DNA of 64,000 bases, taken from Candidatus Obscuribacterales bacterium. GTDB lineage: Bacteria; Cyanobacteriota; Vampirovibrionia; Obscuribacterales; Obscuribacteraceae. The notes under the pieces were generated by a model. That model was not told the origin of the DNA. It searched no databases and worked only from the letters and a program-made list of their open reading frames with translations. The position numbers and the translations under genes were made by a program. Positions 1 to 8,520 of the stretch are shown here, one piece after another. Location of the stretch: contig JAIETZ010000004.1 of NCBI GenBank assembly GCA_019744775.1, forward strand, positions 496,001 through 560,000, in the 5' to 3' direction. The first letter of the stretch is position 1, and each line of letters opens with the position of its first letter.

Positions 1-246
1 TGGTTTTGGTGGCGTTGTTTCGTAAGCCGGATCACTCGAGTCACTGCTGGTGCCTGAGCTGCCACCGGCAGATGGATTTTGACTGTTGATTGGATCGTTC
101 CAAGAACTTTGCACACCTGGTTTTGTTTGCGCCAAACATGAAGAGGCAAAAACAAAATAAGGGGCACACACCAACAAAAGCATAACTAGAGCAGAAGCTT
201 GGCGCTTCCACCCTGTCAATTTCGTGTGTATTCCTGGAAATTTCAT
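1..246 (-). CDS. Secreted protein of unknown function, 5' part only
   Basis: An open frame of 82 codons starts at ATG 244-246 and runs off the left edge of the window without a stop, so only the N-terminus is seen. The translation begins with a basic segment, then a hydrophobic stretch (about residues 19-36) ending in SCLA, consistent with a signal peptide, possibly a lipoprotein one. After that it becomes rich in Ser, Gly, Asp and Pro, a typical low-complexity linker. It is the most downstream of a run of minus-strand genes for small secreted proteins, separated from the next one upstream by a stable hairpin (296-330). No domain is recognised in the visible part. Confidence 0.6.
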   Translation of the reverse strand, partial: MKFPGIHTKLTGWKRQASALVMLLLVCAPYFVFASSCLAQTKPGVQSSWNDPINSQNPSAGGSSGTSSDSSDPAYETTPPKP

Positions 247-295
247 TAGTTAAAAAACTTTTGTCGCCTTAAGTGGGGAAAACCGCCTTAAAGGC

Positions 296-330
296 ATCGG
301 GCCGGTACCAGCTTTTGATACCGACCCGAT
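296..330 (-). terminator. Strong intergenic hairpin, possible terminator
   Basis: Twelve-base arms (ATCGGGCCGGTA and TACCGACCCGAT) pair with one G-T wobble around an 11-base loop. It lies just downstream of the 143-residue gene ending at 342 and upstream of the partial gene. There is no long T-run, so it may end or process the transcript or protect its 3' end. A second short palindrome (GCCTTAAAGGC, about 285-295) abuts it. Confidence 0.5.
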
Positions 331-341
331 TGGGAAACGGT

Positions 342-773
342 TTAGAGACCGCCGCCCAGTCCGCCGAAGTTGTTGATGGCGAACGTGCCAATTAAGTGGA
401 CGGCAGTAGGACCGCCGAAACCGATACCGAGACCTTTGGCGACGTTCATGGCAGATTCACCACCATCACGGCTACCGAAGGCAACCTTCATACCAGCGAC
501 GGATGAAGGAATTGTCGATAAAGCAGTTGAAACTCTGGAGATGTCTCTTGCGGAGTCATATCCGAAGTCGGCCAACTGACCCACTTCATTGGACTGCCCG
601 TAGCGAGGGTCTACCGGGGGACCCACTAGTCCTTGCGCATGGGCTACTTGATCGTAGACACCAATTGCAATTAGGAGCAGTTGAGGGGCCAGTAGAAAGC
701 CCACGCGACAGGCAACCTTGAAGGCGCGCGAAGAAGTTACCTTCTTCGTTATTGCTGTTACTTTAGGAACCAT
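342..773 (-). CDS. Small exported or membrane protein, unknown function
   Basis: The 143-residue product starts at an ATG with a perfect AGGAGG seven bases upstream. A basic N-terminus (several Lys/Arg in the first 23 residues) is followed by a hydrophobic stretch at about residues 24-40 and AHAQ at about 45-48, fitting a signal peptide cut after AHA. The mature part carries VDPRYGQ and a LADFGYD segment, then a glycine-rich C-terminus (GLGIGFGGP...NNFGGLGGGL) that could insert in or pack against a membrane. The GIGFGG motif also closes the product of 1431-2117 two genes upstream, hinting at a shared role. No enzyme motif is visible; function unknown. Confidence 0.7.
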   Translation of the reverse strand: MVPKVTAITKKVTSSRAFKVACRVGFLLAPQLLLIAIGVYDQVAHAQGLVGPPVDPRYGQSNEVGQLADFGYDSARDISRVSTALSTIPSSVAGMKVAFGSRDGGESAMNVAKGLGIGFGGPTAVHLIGTFAINNFGGLGGGL

Positions 774-824
774 TTGTAACCTCCTTGTTTAGGTTGATGT
801 GTCCTGTAGCGTCTGGAATAAAAC

Positions 825-1427
825 TTAGTTTTTCAAAACCTTGCCGTGTACATCGGCATTTCTCTGGTAGCCGTCACTAGCCGAAGTTGGCAGATAGGTT
901 CCCGGAGCGTAACCGACGTTCTTGTCATAGCTAGCCAATTGAGCCGGAGTTGCATCAAGCGCACTTGGTGCTTTCTTTCTCATTAGCTTGGCATTGACAG
1001 AAGTTGTATGGTGCCCACGATGCGCAATAATCGGACGAGCCGTCAGCGGCTTCGATTTAGCTTGCGCCATCATTGGTTTTACTTCGGCAGGCGGAATAGC
1101 CGGCTGACCAAAGGCACTGTTAAACTCTACTTTCGGAGTGACCGTTGTGAATGCCGGACGCGCAGCTACTTGCTCACGGCTCTTCGGCTTTTCCAACATG
1201 CTTGGATCAAGACCCAAGAAGTTGGCACCTTTCGGTACGCTGCCGCTTTGTACGGCATGACTCATTTGAGGAACCTTCGGCTCTTCCGTTTTGTAATAGT
1301 TGGGAGCAAAACTGAAGCGAGCTCCAGCTCTTTGTTGAGCATTAGCCGGATTGACTGCTATCAACATAGCTGTCAACGCCAGTGCACTCATTGCAAAATA
1401 TTTGATGTTCATATTTGTCTTACTCAT
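825..1427 (-). CDS. Secreted protein, unknown function
   Basis: The 200-residue protein has a clear signal peptide: MSKTNMNIKY, a hydrophobic core (about residues 11-25) and ANAQ with likely cleavage after ANA near residue 30. The mature chain is basic and Ala/Pro/Lys-rich, with no Cys and no recognised domain, and looks partly disordered. Its ATG lies three bases after the stop of the gene 1431-2117, so the two are almost certainly co-transcribed and translationally coupled. It belongs to the run of six secreted-protein genes at the left end. Not recognised as any named family. Confidence 0.7.
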   Translation of the reverse strand: MSKTNMNIKYFAMSALALTAMLIAVNPANAQQRAGARFSFAPNYYKTEEPKVPQMSHAVQSGSVPKGANFLGLDPSMLEKPKSREQVAARPAFTTVTPKVEFNSAFGQPAIPPAEVKPMMAQAKSKPLTARPIIAHRGHHTTSVNAKLMRKKAPSALDATPAQLASYDKNVGYAPGTYLPTSASDGYQRNADVHGKVLKN

Positions 1428-1430
1428 GGA

Positions 1431-2117
1431 TTATCTTCCGCCCCCTGCGATTCCGCCAAAGCCAATGCCAGGTCCAAGAAATGTTGTTGGTATTTTCAGG
1501 AGTCCTGGAATCGAGCTGAAGGCATTAGAAGCTCCGCCGCGACGTGTATCACGTCTGACTATTGGATTGGTCGAACCACCAGTTAGTGTTTGTGACTGAC
1601 CAAAGCCAGGACCATCACTAATTGGGGAATTGACCGCCACCATACCTTGGTTGACCATATTTTGTGCGGCTTGGTTCGGTATCGGGTTGGTGCCCATAGG
1701 AACCAAATATGGATTAGTTCCGCCCATGTTGGCGTTGATTTGATTCAGTTGCGCTTGGTTGTTTGGAAAAGCCGGCATTGCAGCTCTTCCATGCATTGAA
1801 TCATTCATTGCCTTTTGCATTTGCTTATAAGGATTGTTGTTTGCACCGGCTTGATAGTCAGGCACTAGTCCAGGCACATTTGCCGAATCCGGTGTTGTGT
1901 CAAAACTAGATTGACTGTGCGATTGGTTGCGAGCCATTCTTGCAGCCACTGCCGGATCAACAGGCACAACTTCTGGGGGAAGAAGTGAATCTTGATCCAT
2001 ACCAAGACCCTGTGCAAAGGCACCATAAGAAATAGAGCCAAGCAAAACAAAAGACAAAGGAAGTGCAGCAAGCTTGCGCTTGGCGTTTCCTTTCATTTGT
2101 ATGTTGGTCAGTTTCAT
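1431..2117 (-). CDS. Secreted Asn/Gln/Pro-rich protein, unknown function
   Basis: This 228-residue protein has a signal peptide (basic start to about residue 15, hydrophobic core to about 33, cleavage near AFAQ). The mature region is rich in Asn, Gln, Met and Pro (NNNPYKQMQKAMND, NQAQLNQINANMGG), then has a segment NPIVRRDTRRGG and ends in GIGFGGIAGGGR. The TNPIVRR element is reminiscent of TSIPTVRRGG in the upstream gene product (2239-3177), suggesting distant relation or a common surface-binding motif. It sits between two other secreted-protein genes and is tightly linked to the next one (three bases). No catalytic motif is visible. Confidence 0.7.
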   Translation of the reverse strand: MKLTNIQMKGNAKRKLAALPLSFVLLGSISYGAFAQGLGMDQDSLLPPEVVPVDPAVAARMARNQSHSQSSFDTTPDSANVPGLVPDYQAGANNNPYKQMQKAMNDSMHGRAAMPAFPNNQAQLNQINANMGGTNPYLVPMGTNPIPNQAAQNMVNQGMVAVNSPISDGPGFGQSQTLTGGSTNPIVRRDTRRGGASNAFSSIPGLLKIPTTFLGPGIGFGGIAGGGR

Positions 2118-2238
2118 TTGGTTTTTCCTTGAAATGCTTCCCTGGGGGAGCTATTAGGTTGCAGATTTTAGGCTATTCACTATCCTGTGAGAAGCGGGGG
2201 AATTCCCATCTGAGTGGGAGTCTTCCCATTAGCCCTGT

Positions 2239-3177
2239 CTAAAAATTGGTCAGGACTGCATAAGGCAAGAGCAATTGATCTTGCTTCTGCGGGTTGGTGT
2301 TGGATGGGTCAAACTGCATGTAAGGAAAACCGAAATCGGTTGTCTTGCTGCTGTATTGCGGTTCACGTCTCATACCTTGACCAAATTCATAAGCTTGGCG
2401 GGCATTGAGAGGTGCCATCGGGTTATCACGCGTGGAGCTCAAGCCGTAGTCTTGCAGCGCAGTCCCTGTAGGGATCGTGCAGCAATCGCCGGCGCTGAAG
2501 CGTCTGCCGCCGCCCAAGTCGATTGAACTTGAACGAAGACCGTCGCCAGTTGGCACGCCGTAAGGCACGCCCCAACCAGCCCATGGACCAAGTCTAGTTA
2601 CTTCATCCTGGCTGCCGTCGCCGCCGCCGCCCAATACTGAGTTGCGACCACGATAACCCCATTGGTGTGATTCCTGACCACCACGTCTAACCGTTGGGAT
2701 AGATGTGTAGTAGCCACCAGTACCGGGAATGCCACCACCAGGATTGATGTTTTCAATCTGTGCCGGGTTGAATGAACCGTAAGGAGCCGTCATCGGACCA
2801 GGATCCACACCAGGAGTGGAAGGTGGAGCTGGAATGAAAGGCGTAAGCATCGGTCCTAGAACACCTGGCGGTGTAACAACTGATGGCGTAACCGGCAATG
2901 GAACACCGGAGGAAGCAACACCAGCTGTGTTGGCTGGAATATTGGTTACCCAAGGCTTCAATTCAGGTGAGCCACCCATACCGGGCGTCACCGGCGCCGA
3001 CGTTGGTCCATCGCCTACTGCGGGCGGTTGACCTTCCGGCGGGCAAACGAATGGCGGTGAGGATAAAGCACCCGAAATAAGCGGGTCACGCAACATCGAT
3101 GCCGATTGCGCGTGAGCTGCCTGCGCTGCAGCGAGTACTGCAAGTGGGAGCATTATTCTAGTCATTGTCTTGAACAT
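2239..3177 (-). CDS. Secreted Gly/Pro-rich protein, paralogue of next gene
   Basis: The 312-residue product has a signal peptide (MFKTMTRIMLPLAVLAAAQAAHAQ; cleavage after AHA). The N-terminal half is a Pro/Gly/Thr-rich linker; the C-terminal half contains TVRRGGQESHQWGYRGR, a glycine run, and GTALQDYGLSS before QAYEFGQGM. Reading it beside the neighbour 3198-4106 gives collinear matches: GDGPTS, then VDPGPM against PDPGPI, INPGGGIPG against IQPQGGLMG, and TGTALQDYG against TGTQLYDFG. The two are therefore divergent paralogues in tandem. A double Cys (DCCTIP) occurs in this copy only. Function unknown; low-complexity exported proteins like this could be structural surface components. Confidence 0.7.
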   Translation of the reverse strand: MFKTMTRIMLPLAVLAAAQAAHAQSASMLRDPLISGALSSPPFVCPPEGQPPAVGDGPTSAPVTPGMGGSPELKPWVTNIPANTAGVASSGVPLPVTPSVVTPPGVLGPMLTPFIPAPPSTPGVDPGPMTAPYGSFNPAQIENINPGGGIPGTGGYYTSIPTVRRGGQESHQWGYRGRNSVLGGGGDGSQDEVTRLGPWAGWGVPYGVPTGDGLRSSSIDLGGGRRFSAGDCCTIPTGTALQDYGLSSTRDNPMAPLNARQAYEFGQGMRREPQYSSKTTDFGFPYMQFDPSNTNPQKQDQLLLPYAVLTNF

Positions 3178-3197
3178 AATTGGCCTCCTGGAGCCGA

Positions 3198-4106
3198 TTA
3201 GCGCTTAACCAATGTGGTTTGCGGACGAAGTGGGGGATTACGACGATTCCATCTCTGGCGATTGCCATAAAGGTTTTGAGTTTCAGTAGCATTGGGCAAG
3301 TTAGGATCTCTATTGCTTGTTGCATACATAGAAACTGATTGTGAATTTGCTGTTGGACGAATACCGGATTGAGATTGCGTTGGTTTAATTACCGCAACAT
3401 CTTTCAAATATTGTCCGAAGTCATAAAGCTGTGTGCCGGTGCCATGATCAACACCAAGGTCTCTTGTCTTTTGCGAGGCCCAACGTTGAATTGGCGGGTT
3501 GCCCATAAGACCACCCTGCGGTTGAATATTGGTTACTTCAACAGGAGGCATTGCACCTGCGTCTTTTGCATATATAGGACCCGGATCCGGTCCTTTCAAA
3601 AGAGGTGCAGATGGTGGCATGTCGGTTGAGCGCGCATAGTCTTTACTTTCACTACCATCAAGAAGTGGAAATTGCATATGCGTCGGCGGTAAAAATGGAG
3701 CACCCCAATCACCAGGATTGATACCAACGGAAGTCGGTCCATCACCCCAAGCAGGCATCTGGCTCATTGGAGCTTCCTGATAAGGCTCAGTCACCATCGT
3801 CCCTGGAATATAGGGATTGCGGAGAGTTTCGTTTGATCCGGCATCTGACTTGGATATAGGATAGCTGCCGTTTCCCGTCATTGGATAACCGGCAAAACCT
3901 CTAACGGGCGTCCCTTGACCGTAATCTGTGTACGGATCACCTGGCGTATAAGGCACGCGAGTCATACTGCCCGGACGGCCAAAAACGTGGTCGTCATCAC
4001 CGGCAAGGGCAGGTATCTGGCAAGCAAAACCGGCAGCCAAAAGCAGAGGCATAAGCTTCGCCAGCTCTTTCTCTTTTGCCAATTTAGTTGTCTTTGTGTT
4101 TTGCAT
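3198..4106 (-). CDS. Secreted protein, divergent paralogue of 2239-3177
   Basis: The frame extends to 4157, but the ATG at 4104-4106 gives a conventional signal peptide (KTTKLAKEKELAKL, hydrophobic core, ALAG), so I prefer it; neither start has a strong SD. The product is about 302 residues. The mature chain is Pro/Gly/Asp-rich with GDGPTS, PDPGPI, VTNIQPQGG and TGTQLYDFGQYL in the same order as related motifs in the downstream paralogue. It is the first gene of the minus-strand run, so any promoter for the run would lie in 4107-4411. No enzyme signature is seen. Confidence 0.65.
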   Translation of the reverse strand: MQNTKTTKLAKEKELAKLMPLLLAAGFACQIPALAGDDDHVFGRPGSMTRVPYTPGDPYTDYGQGTPVRGFAGYPMTGNGSYPISKSDAGSNETLRNPYIPGTMVTEPYQEAPMSQMPAWGDGPTSVGINPGDWGAPFLPPTHMQFPLLDGSESKDYARSTDMPPSAPLLKGPDPGPIYAKDAGAMPPVEVTNIQPQGGLMGNPPIQRWASQKTRDLGVDHGTGTQLYDFGQYLKDVAVIKPTQSQSGIRPTANSQSVSMYATSNRDPNLPNATETQNLYGNRQRWNRRNPPLRPQTTLVKR

Positions 4107-4411
4107 TGCGCTTGTCTGATCGGTACTTTGGGGGCTTTTACCCCAGTTGGCTAACATTAACTTGCAGCCTGCCCGTTGTCTGTGGGGTTATTACGCAACG
4201 GCTTGCGGTTAATACGAATTGGGGCCGCATTAAGGAAGTTTGATCAGAAATTCGTCTTAGATTTAACCAAGCAAAAAATCAAAAAAAGCCGGAAAGTCCG
4301 ATCCCTAGATCGTTTCGCATCACGGGCGGTATCACACCTGCAAAATCAAAACTGCTGGCACATTTGCAAACTTGCCGTTATCATATTAAGCATTGAAGGG
4401 GAGACGACACC

Positions 4412-5050
4412 GTGGACAGTGCCAGCCAACATTTAACGAACTCACTTACTAATTTTTCAATTCCCGCACACGATCAAAATCTCAGTCTTGAAGGCCTCGA
4501 AGGTCTCTTTAACTGGGCTTCTGATCTGGTGGCTGACGGGCAGGATCCTCAAGTCAAACAAGTCAACGAACAAAAACTGCGTCGCCGGGTTTTAGAAGTA
4601 GTGCAACAAGCTCGCGAACAAAAGGTTGCCAGCGAAGTAAGCACTGAAGTTGCTTATCTACAAAGAAGAGTAATGGCACTTTTGAACGGACTCAGCTCAA
4701 TGAGCAACGAGAATGCCGAATTAAAACAGATCATTCTTTTGCAAACCTTTGCCATGCAAGCAATTCCAGAGTTAGAAGCAGAAGTCAAGAAGCTTCAAGG
4801 TTTTGAAACCGAGCGCAAACACCTACTAGCTACTCAAGAGTCGCTCATGAATACGGTATCCAAGATCAAAATCGAGCGTGACATCATTGATGATCTCTTG
4901 CGCGTGGTTGAACTGGAAAACGATCGCCTGGGTAGAAAACTTAACGAAGCCAGAGAACAAGTTACCGTTTTGTCGTCGCGCCGCTGGTGGCATTACTTCA
5001 CACCAAAGTTTATGCGCAGCAACCAAATTCTTGACGTGAACAAGGGCTAA
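4412..5050 (+). CDS. Coiled-coil protein, unknown function
   Basis: Translation starts at GTG 4412 with GAAGGGGAG upstream. The 212-residue product has no signal peptide. After about 45 residues of polar N-terminus, it is nearly all long amphipathic helix with heptad-like Leu/Val/Ile spacing, broken near residues 90-125, and ends in a basic aromatic tail ([17 protein letters not shown]) that could contact a membrane or nucleic acid. It is the only plus-strand gene here, and its TAA overlaps the TAG of rarA coming from the other side. Candidates are a structural or cell-division coiled-coil protein, but nothing in the sequence decides this. Confidence 0.7.
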   Translation: MDSASQHLTNSLTNFSIPAHDQNLSLEGLEGLFNWASDLVADGQDPQVKQVNEQKLRRRVLEVVQQAREQKVASEVSTEVAYLQRRVMALLNGLSSMSNENAELKQIILLQTFAMQAIPELEAEVKKLQGFETERKHLLATQESLMNTVSKIKIERDIIDDLLRVVELENDRLGRKLNEAREQVTVLSSRRWWHYFTPKFMRSNQILDVNKG

Positions 5051-6315
5051 GCCGAAGCGTCACCCGGAAGCTTACCTTCAAAGCCGCGTTTAGTCGGCAC
5101 GTAATATTTTCTGCCCTTTAATTCCTTGGGCATACAGTCCATATCCGCTTTGCCCCCTTCATAATCATGGGCATATTTGTATCCGGACGAATAACCAATC
5201 TCTTTCATTAACTTCGTCGGTGCGTTGCGCAGATGCAATGGCACTGGATGCTGAACCGTATTCAAAGCATCTTTAGCGGCCGAATTGTAAGCCGCGTACA
5301 CGCTATTTGATTTTGGAGCAGTTGCCATGTAAACAACAGACTGCGCTAAAGCAATTTTGCATTCAGGCATACCGATGAGTTCAACCGCCTGCATGGCTGA
5401 GACTGCCTGAGGCAATGCTTGCGGAGCAGCAAGCCCAATATCTTCCGATGCAAATCTGACAAGACGTCTGGCAATGTATAAAGGATCTTCGCCCGCTTCC
5501 AACATTCTAGCCAACCAATACAACGACGCATCAACATCGGAATTACGAATTGACTTATGCAGTGCGGAAATCAAATTGAAATGATGTTCGCCGTCTTTGT
5601 CATACTTCAGTACAGCTTGTTGAACCGCTTGTTTTATATCCGCTTCAGACAACTCATTTGCGCCACGTCTTTTTGCAACCAAGACCGCCAATTCCAAACT
5701 GTTAAGCGCAGTTCGTGCATCGCCAGACGCGTAAGTAGCTAAAAAACTCAGCAAGTCATCTGATACCACCAAAGATTCATTGCCCAAACCACGAACTTTG
5801 TCTTCCAAAGCGCGACGCAAAATAAAAACGACATCATCCACTCCTAATTCATCCAGGACAAATACTTTCAATCGAGAAAGCAAAGCCGAATTGATTTCAA
5901 AAGAAGGATTTTCAGTTGTTGCACCAATTAAAACAATTGTGCCGTTTTCCACGTAAGGCAAAAACGCATCTTGTTGCGCCTTATTGAAGCGATGAATCTC
6001 ATCGACAAACAAAACAGTCCGCCGCTTTTCAAAATTCATGAAGACTTCAGCTTCAGCCATCAGCGCCTTAATTTCTTTAATGCCGGCAATAACCGCCGAA
6101 AAAGAAACCCATTTACTGTTTGTCTTATTGGCAATTATCCGAGCCAAAGTAGTCTTTCCAGTACCCGGCGGACCCCACAGAATGAAAGACGAAAGCTGGT
6201 CACCTTCAACCATCTGCCGCAAAAGCCCACCCTCAGCCAAAAGCCTATCCTGGCCGACGAACTCATCGAGGTCGGTAGGACGCATACGCTCTGCTAGTGG
6301 CTGTTTCGAGTCCAT
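5047..6315 (-). CDS. rarA: RarA (MgsA) AAA+ ATPase, replication-associated recombination
   Basis: RarA acts at stalled replication forks; family members are clamp-loader-like AAA+ ATPases that interact with SSB and DNA ends. The 422-residue protein has the full architecture: Walker [10 protein letters not shown] (about residues 48-56), Walker [19 protein letters not shown] (about 103-120), sensor 1 GATTENPSF, arginine-finger segment ALLSR, then the helical tetramerisation part with [26 protein letters not shown] and the C-terminal [11 protein letters not shown] motif typical of the family. Length is usual. The ATG follows three bases after the stop of a small membrane-peptide gene (6319-6420), and no good SD of its own is seen, so translation is probably coupled to that peptide. 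Confidence 0.95.
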   Translation of the reverse strand: MDSKQPLAERMRPTDLDEFVGQDRLLAEGGLLRQMVEGDQLSSFILWGPPGTGKTTLARIIANKTNSKWVSFSAVIAGIKEIKALMAEAEVFMNFEKRRTVLFVDEIHRFNKAQQDAFLPYVENGTIVLIGATTENPSFEINSALLSRLKVFVLDELGVDDVVFILRRALEDKVRGLGNESLVVSDDLLSFLATYASGDARTALNSLELAVLVAKRRGANELSEADIKQAVQQAVLKYDKDGEHHFNLISALHKSIRNSDVDASLYWLARMLEAGEDPLYIARRLVRFASEDIGLAAPQALPQAVSAMQAVELIGMPECKIALAQSVVYMATAPKSNSVYAAYNSAAKDALNTVQHPVPLHLRNAPTKLMKEIGYSSGYKYAHDYEGGKADMDCMPKELKGRKYYVPTKRGFEGKLPGDASA

Positions 6316-6318
6316 AGG

Positions 6319-6420
6319 TTAGCGACCAAGCATAAACACTGATGGGAGCAGCGTCCCAAGGAAACAGATGATCATTAACCAGATAATGGCTTTATAGTTC
6401 CGCCGAAAGAAGTCAAGCAT
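6319..6420 (-). CDS. 33-residue single-pass membrane peptide upstream of rarA
   Basis: This short frame begins at ATG 6418-6420 with a GAGG five bases upstream and ends in TAA three bases before the rarA start. The peptide has a basic amphipathic start (MLDFFRRNYK), one hydrophobic segment (about residues 11-30) and ends in LGR. The arrangement (SD, ATG, positive-inside helix, stop abutting the next start) argues that it is really translated, either as a functional peptide or as a leader that couples translation into rarA. Its N-terminus resembles membrane anchors of other small proteins but I do not recognise a family. No longer start exists in frame. Confidence 0.6.
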   Translation of the reverse strand: MLDFFRRNYKAIIWLMIICFLGTLLPSVFMLGR

Positions 6421-6486
6421 AAACGCCTCGATTACTGCCCCACTACATATATAAGGTAGGGACAAGCGCCTATTTTATCTCAAAAT

Positions 6487-6506
6487 CGCCCGGGTTTGCC
6501 CGGACG
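6487..6506 (-). terminator. Possible weak terminator after uvrC
   Basis: The inverted repeat CGCCCGGG-TTTG-CCCGGACG has an eight-base stem with one mismatch and is followed on the minus strand by ATTTTG. It sits 19 bases beyond the uvrC stop, and the T-run is short. Confidence 0.4.
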
Positions 6507-6524
6507 CAAGGACATCAAGGAACC

Positions 6525-8417
6525 CTAAGCATCTGCTTTGTGGAGTACGGCATGAATACTGGCTGCCAGTTTGGCAGAAACTCCAGGAACTTCTGCCAAC
6601 TCCACTACAGTTGCTTGTTTTATTTTGTCGAATGAACCAAAGTGATCCAGTAGCAATTTTCTGCGCTGAGGTCCAACACCTGGTAAATCGTCCATCCCGG
6701 AAACTAATGATCTTTTCGCGCGGCGCTTGCGGTGAAAGGTAACTGCGAATCTGTGCGCTTCGTCTCGTACACGTTGCAGTAAGTGCAATGCCTCACCCCT
6801 GCGCGGAAGAAGTACCGGATCAGATTTGCCAGGTAGGTAAACTTCTTCCTGTTTTTTGGCTAAGCCAACAATATCGATATCATTGATACCTAATTCAGTG
6901 AGCGCTTCTTTCGCCGCACCAAGTTGTCCTTTTCCACCATCAATAATAATGAGGTCAGGCATTGATTTGCCCTCTTCCGTGATGCGCTTATAGCGCCGGC
7001 CAACAACTTCTTTCATTGAAGCAAAGTCGTTAGCTTCACCTTCTACTCCGCGGATTTTAAAAGTCCGGTAGTCTGATTTCTTGCTTTGCGCGTTTTGGAA
7101 AACAACCATCGAAGCAACGTTGTCCACGCCTTGAATGTTTGAAATGTCGAAGCACTCAATTCGACGAGGCAATTTACTTAAATTGAGTTCTTCCTTGAGA
7201 TTAGACAATAAGAGCGCCGTCTTTTGATCTTCATGCGTTTCTTCTTCAAGCATTTGCATCAAGTGCGATTGCGCATTTTTCATTGCAAGATCAATTAATT
7301 CTGACTTGCGTCCTTTTTTCGGTGTAATAACTTTAACGTTCCTTTTGGCTTTACCGGTGAGCATTTCCGTCAATGCTTCCGTATCTTCAAGATCAAGGCT
7401 GACCAAAACTTCTTTCGGCACTGCGACGTCTTCGCAAGCAGTGTAGTACTGATCAACGAAACTCTGAAAAGCTTCCTGCGCGCTTGTCTTTTCCACCAGC
7501 GGTAAAGTATAAGTATCGGAAGCAACCAACATACCTTCTCTGACACGCAACAAACAAATGGCTACGGTCTTTTCGGTGTGCGCTTCGGCAAGCACATCTT
7601 GACTGAGTTTTTTGTCTGCAACAAATACTTGTTGCCTCTCAACTACTGTCTCCAATGCGCGAATACGGTTACGAATCTTAGCAGCCTTTTCGTACTCAAG
7701 TTCCTTGGACGCTACAGTCATCTGTCTTTTCATTAGATCCAGAACTTCATTCTGGCGCCCGGCCAAAAACATCTCAACTTGGCCGACCATGATGTCGTAT
7801 TCAGCCTCACCAACTAGTTTCTGGCAAGGAGCTAGACAAAGACCGATGTGATAATTCATGCACGGACGATCTTTAAATGGCGGAGTTCTCTTTTGACGCA
7901 TAGGAAAAACCTTGCGCAAAATTCGCACTGTCTGCCACATCAAACCAGCTTCTACGTATGGGCCGAATACTTTCGCTTTAGGATTTGTCTTGCGAAACTT
8001 TGATGGCTCTCTCACCATGATCAGACGTGGAAAAGGTTCATCATAAGTAATAGCCAACCACGGATAACGCTTATCGTCTTTGAGCGCCACATTGTATCGG
8101 GGTCTATGACGTCTCACCAAAGTAGACTCAAGGATGAGCGCTTCCTTTTCGGAATTGGTCAAGATAGTTTCGATGCACACTATTTTCGGCATCATAACTA
8201 AGAGCTTAGGGCGCTCGCGCCAGCCGGTGCTATTCCAATAGGATTTAACACGCGATCTGAGGCTTAAAGCCTTTCCTATATATACAATTTCTTGGTCTTC
8301 GTCCTTAAATAGGTACACGCCAGGAGTGTCCGGAAGGGAGGCAAGCTGCCGTTCCAACTCGTCACTTAATTTCTTCTCGCGACTGGGCTCTTCAGAGCCT
8401 GCGCTCTTCCTTGCCAA
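6525..8417 (-). CDS. uvrC: UvrC, excinuclease ABC subunit C
   Basis: UvrC makes the dual incisions in nucleotide excision repair with UvrA and UvrB. The 630-residue protein has the N-terminal GIY-YIG nuclease domain (PGVYLF...IVYIGKA, about residues 32-50, for 3' incision), a UVR motif that binds UvrB (about 235-265, KELEYEKAAKIRNRI), the RNase H-like 5' nuclease domain starting at ECFDISN with DLIIIDGGKGQL, and C-terminal tandem helix-hairpin-helix motifs (LPGVGPQRR, VPGVSAKLA). Length fits the family. No ATG is available near the N-terminus; TTG 8415-8417 with AGGTG upstream is the best start. The gene lies 97 bases downstream of radA on the same strand, so two repair genes may share a transcript. 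Confidence 0.97.
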   Translation of the reverse strand: MARKSAGSEEPSREKKLSDELERQLASLPDTPGVYLFKDEDQEIVYIGKALSLRSRVKSYWNSTGWRERPKLLVMMPKIVCIETILTNSEKEALILESTLVRRHRPRYNVALKDDKRYPWLAITYDEPFPRLIMVREPSKFRKTNPKAKVFGPYVEAGLMWQTVRILRKVFPMRQKRTPPFKDRPCMNYHIGLCLAPCQKLVGEAEYDIMVGQVEMFLAGRQNEVLDLMKRQMTVASKELEYEKAAKIRNRIRALETVVERQQVFVADKKLSQDVLAEAHTEKTVAICLLRVREGMLVASDTYTLPLVEKTSAQEAFQSFVDQYYTACEDVAVPKEVLVSLDLEDTEALTEMLTGKAKRNVKVITPKKGRKSELIDLAMKNAQSHLMQMLEEETHEDQKTALLLSNLKEELNLSKLPRRIECFDISNIQGVDNVASMVVFQNAQSKKSDYRTFKIRGVEGEANDFASMKEVVGRRYKRITEEGKSMPDLIIIDGGKGQLGAAKEALTELGINDIDIVGLAKKQEEVYLPGKSDPVLLPRRGEALHLLQRVRDEAHRFAVTFHRKRRAKRSLVSGMDDLPGVGPQRRKLLLDHFGSFDKIKQATVVELAEVPGVSAKLAASIHAVLHKADA

Positions 8418-8497
8418 TCCAACACCTACATTAAAAGGGCTTGCCGTATCTAATTCTACATTTTACCGGCTAAATATCGCTGGCGAGCATGCCAAAA

Positions 8498-8520
8498 GGG
8501 CGCATGCAATGCGCCCCTAC
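8498..8520 (-). repeat. Dispersed palindromic repeat, copy 1 (overlaps radA stop)
   Basis: On the minus strand this reads GTAGGGGCGCATT followed by GCATGCGCCC, a palindrome with GGGCGCAT/ATGCGCCC arms. Its GTAG supplies the TAG stop of radA. Related copies occur at 18942-19003, 30485-30507 and 30606-30640. Confidence 0.7.

Noticed and set aside
1008-1586. Plus-strand open frame of 192 codons
   Set aside because: It lies antisense to two well-supported signal-peptide genes and has Cys/Arg-rich composition with no SD.
2118-2238. Direct repeat ATGGGAA (twice, 20 bases apart, minus strand) between two secreted-protein genes
   Set aside because: Too short to separate from chance; could be a hairpin or operator but nothing supports either.
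4158-4411. Possible RNA gene in the gap before the coiled-coil gene
   Set aside because: No cloverleaf, terminator or riboswitch core is recognisable by eye. It probably holds the promoters for both flanking divergent units.
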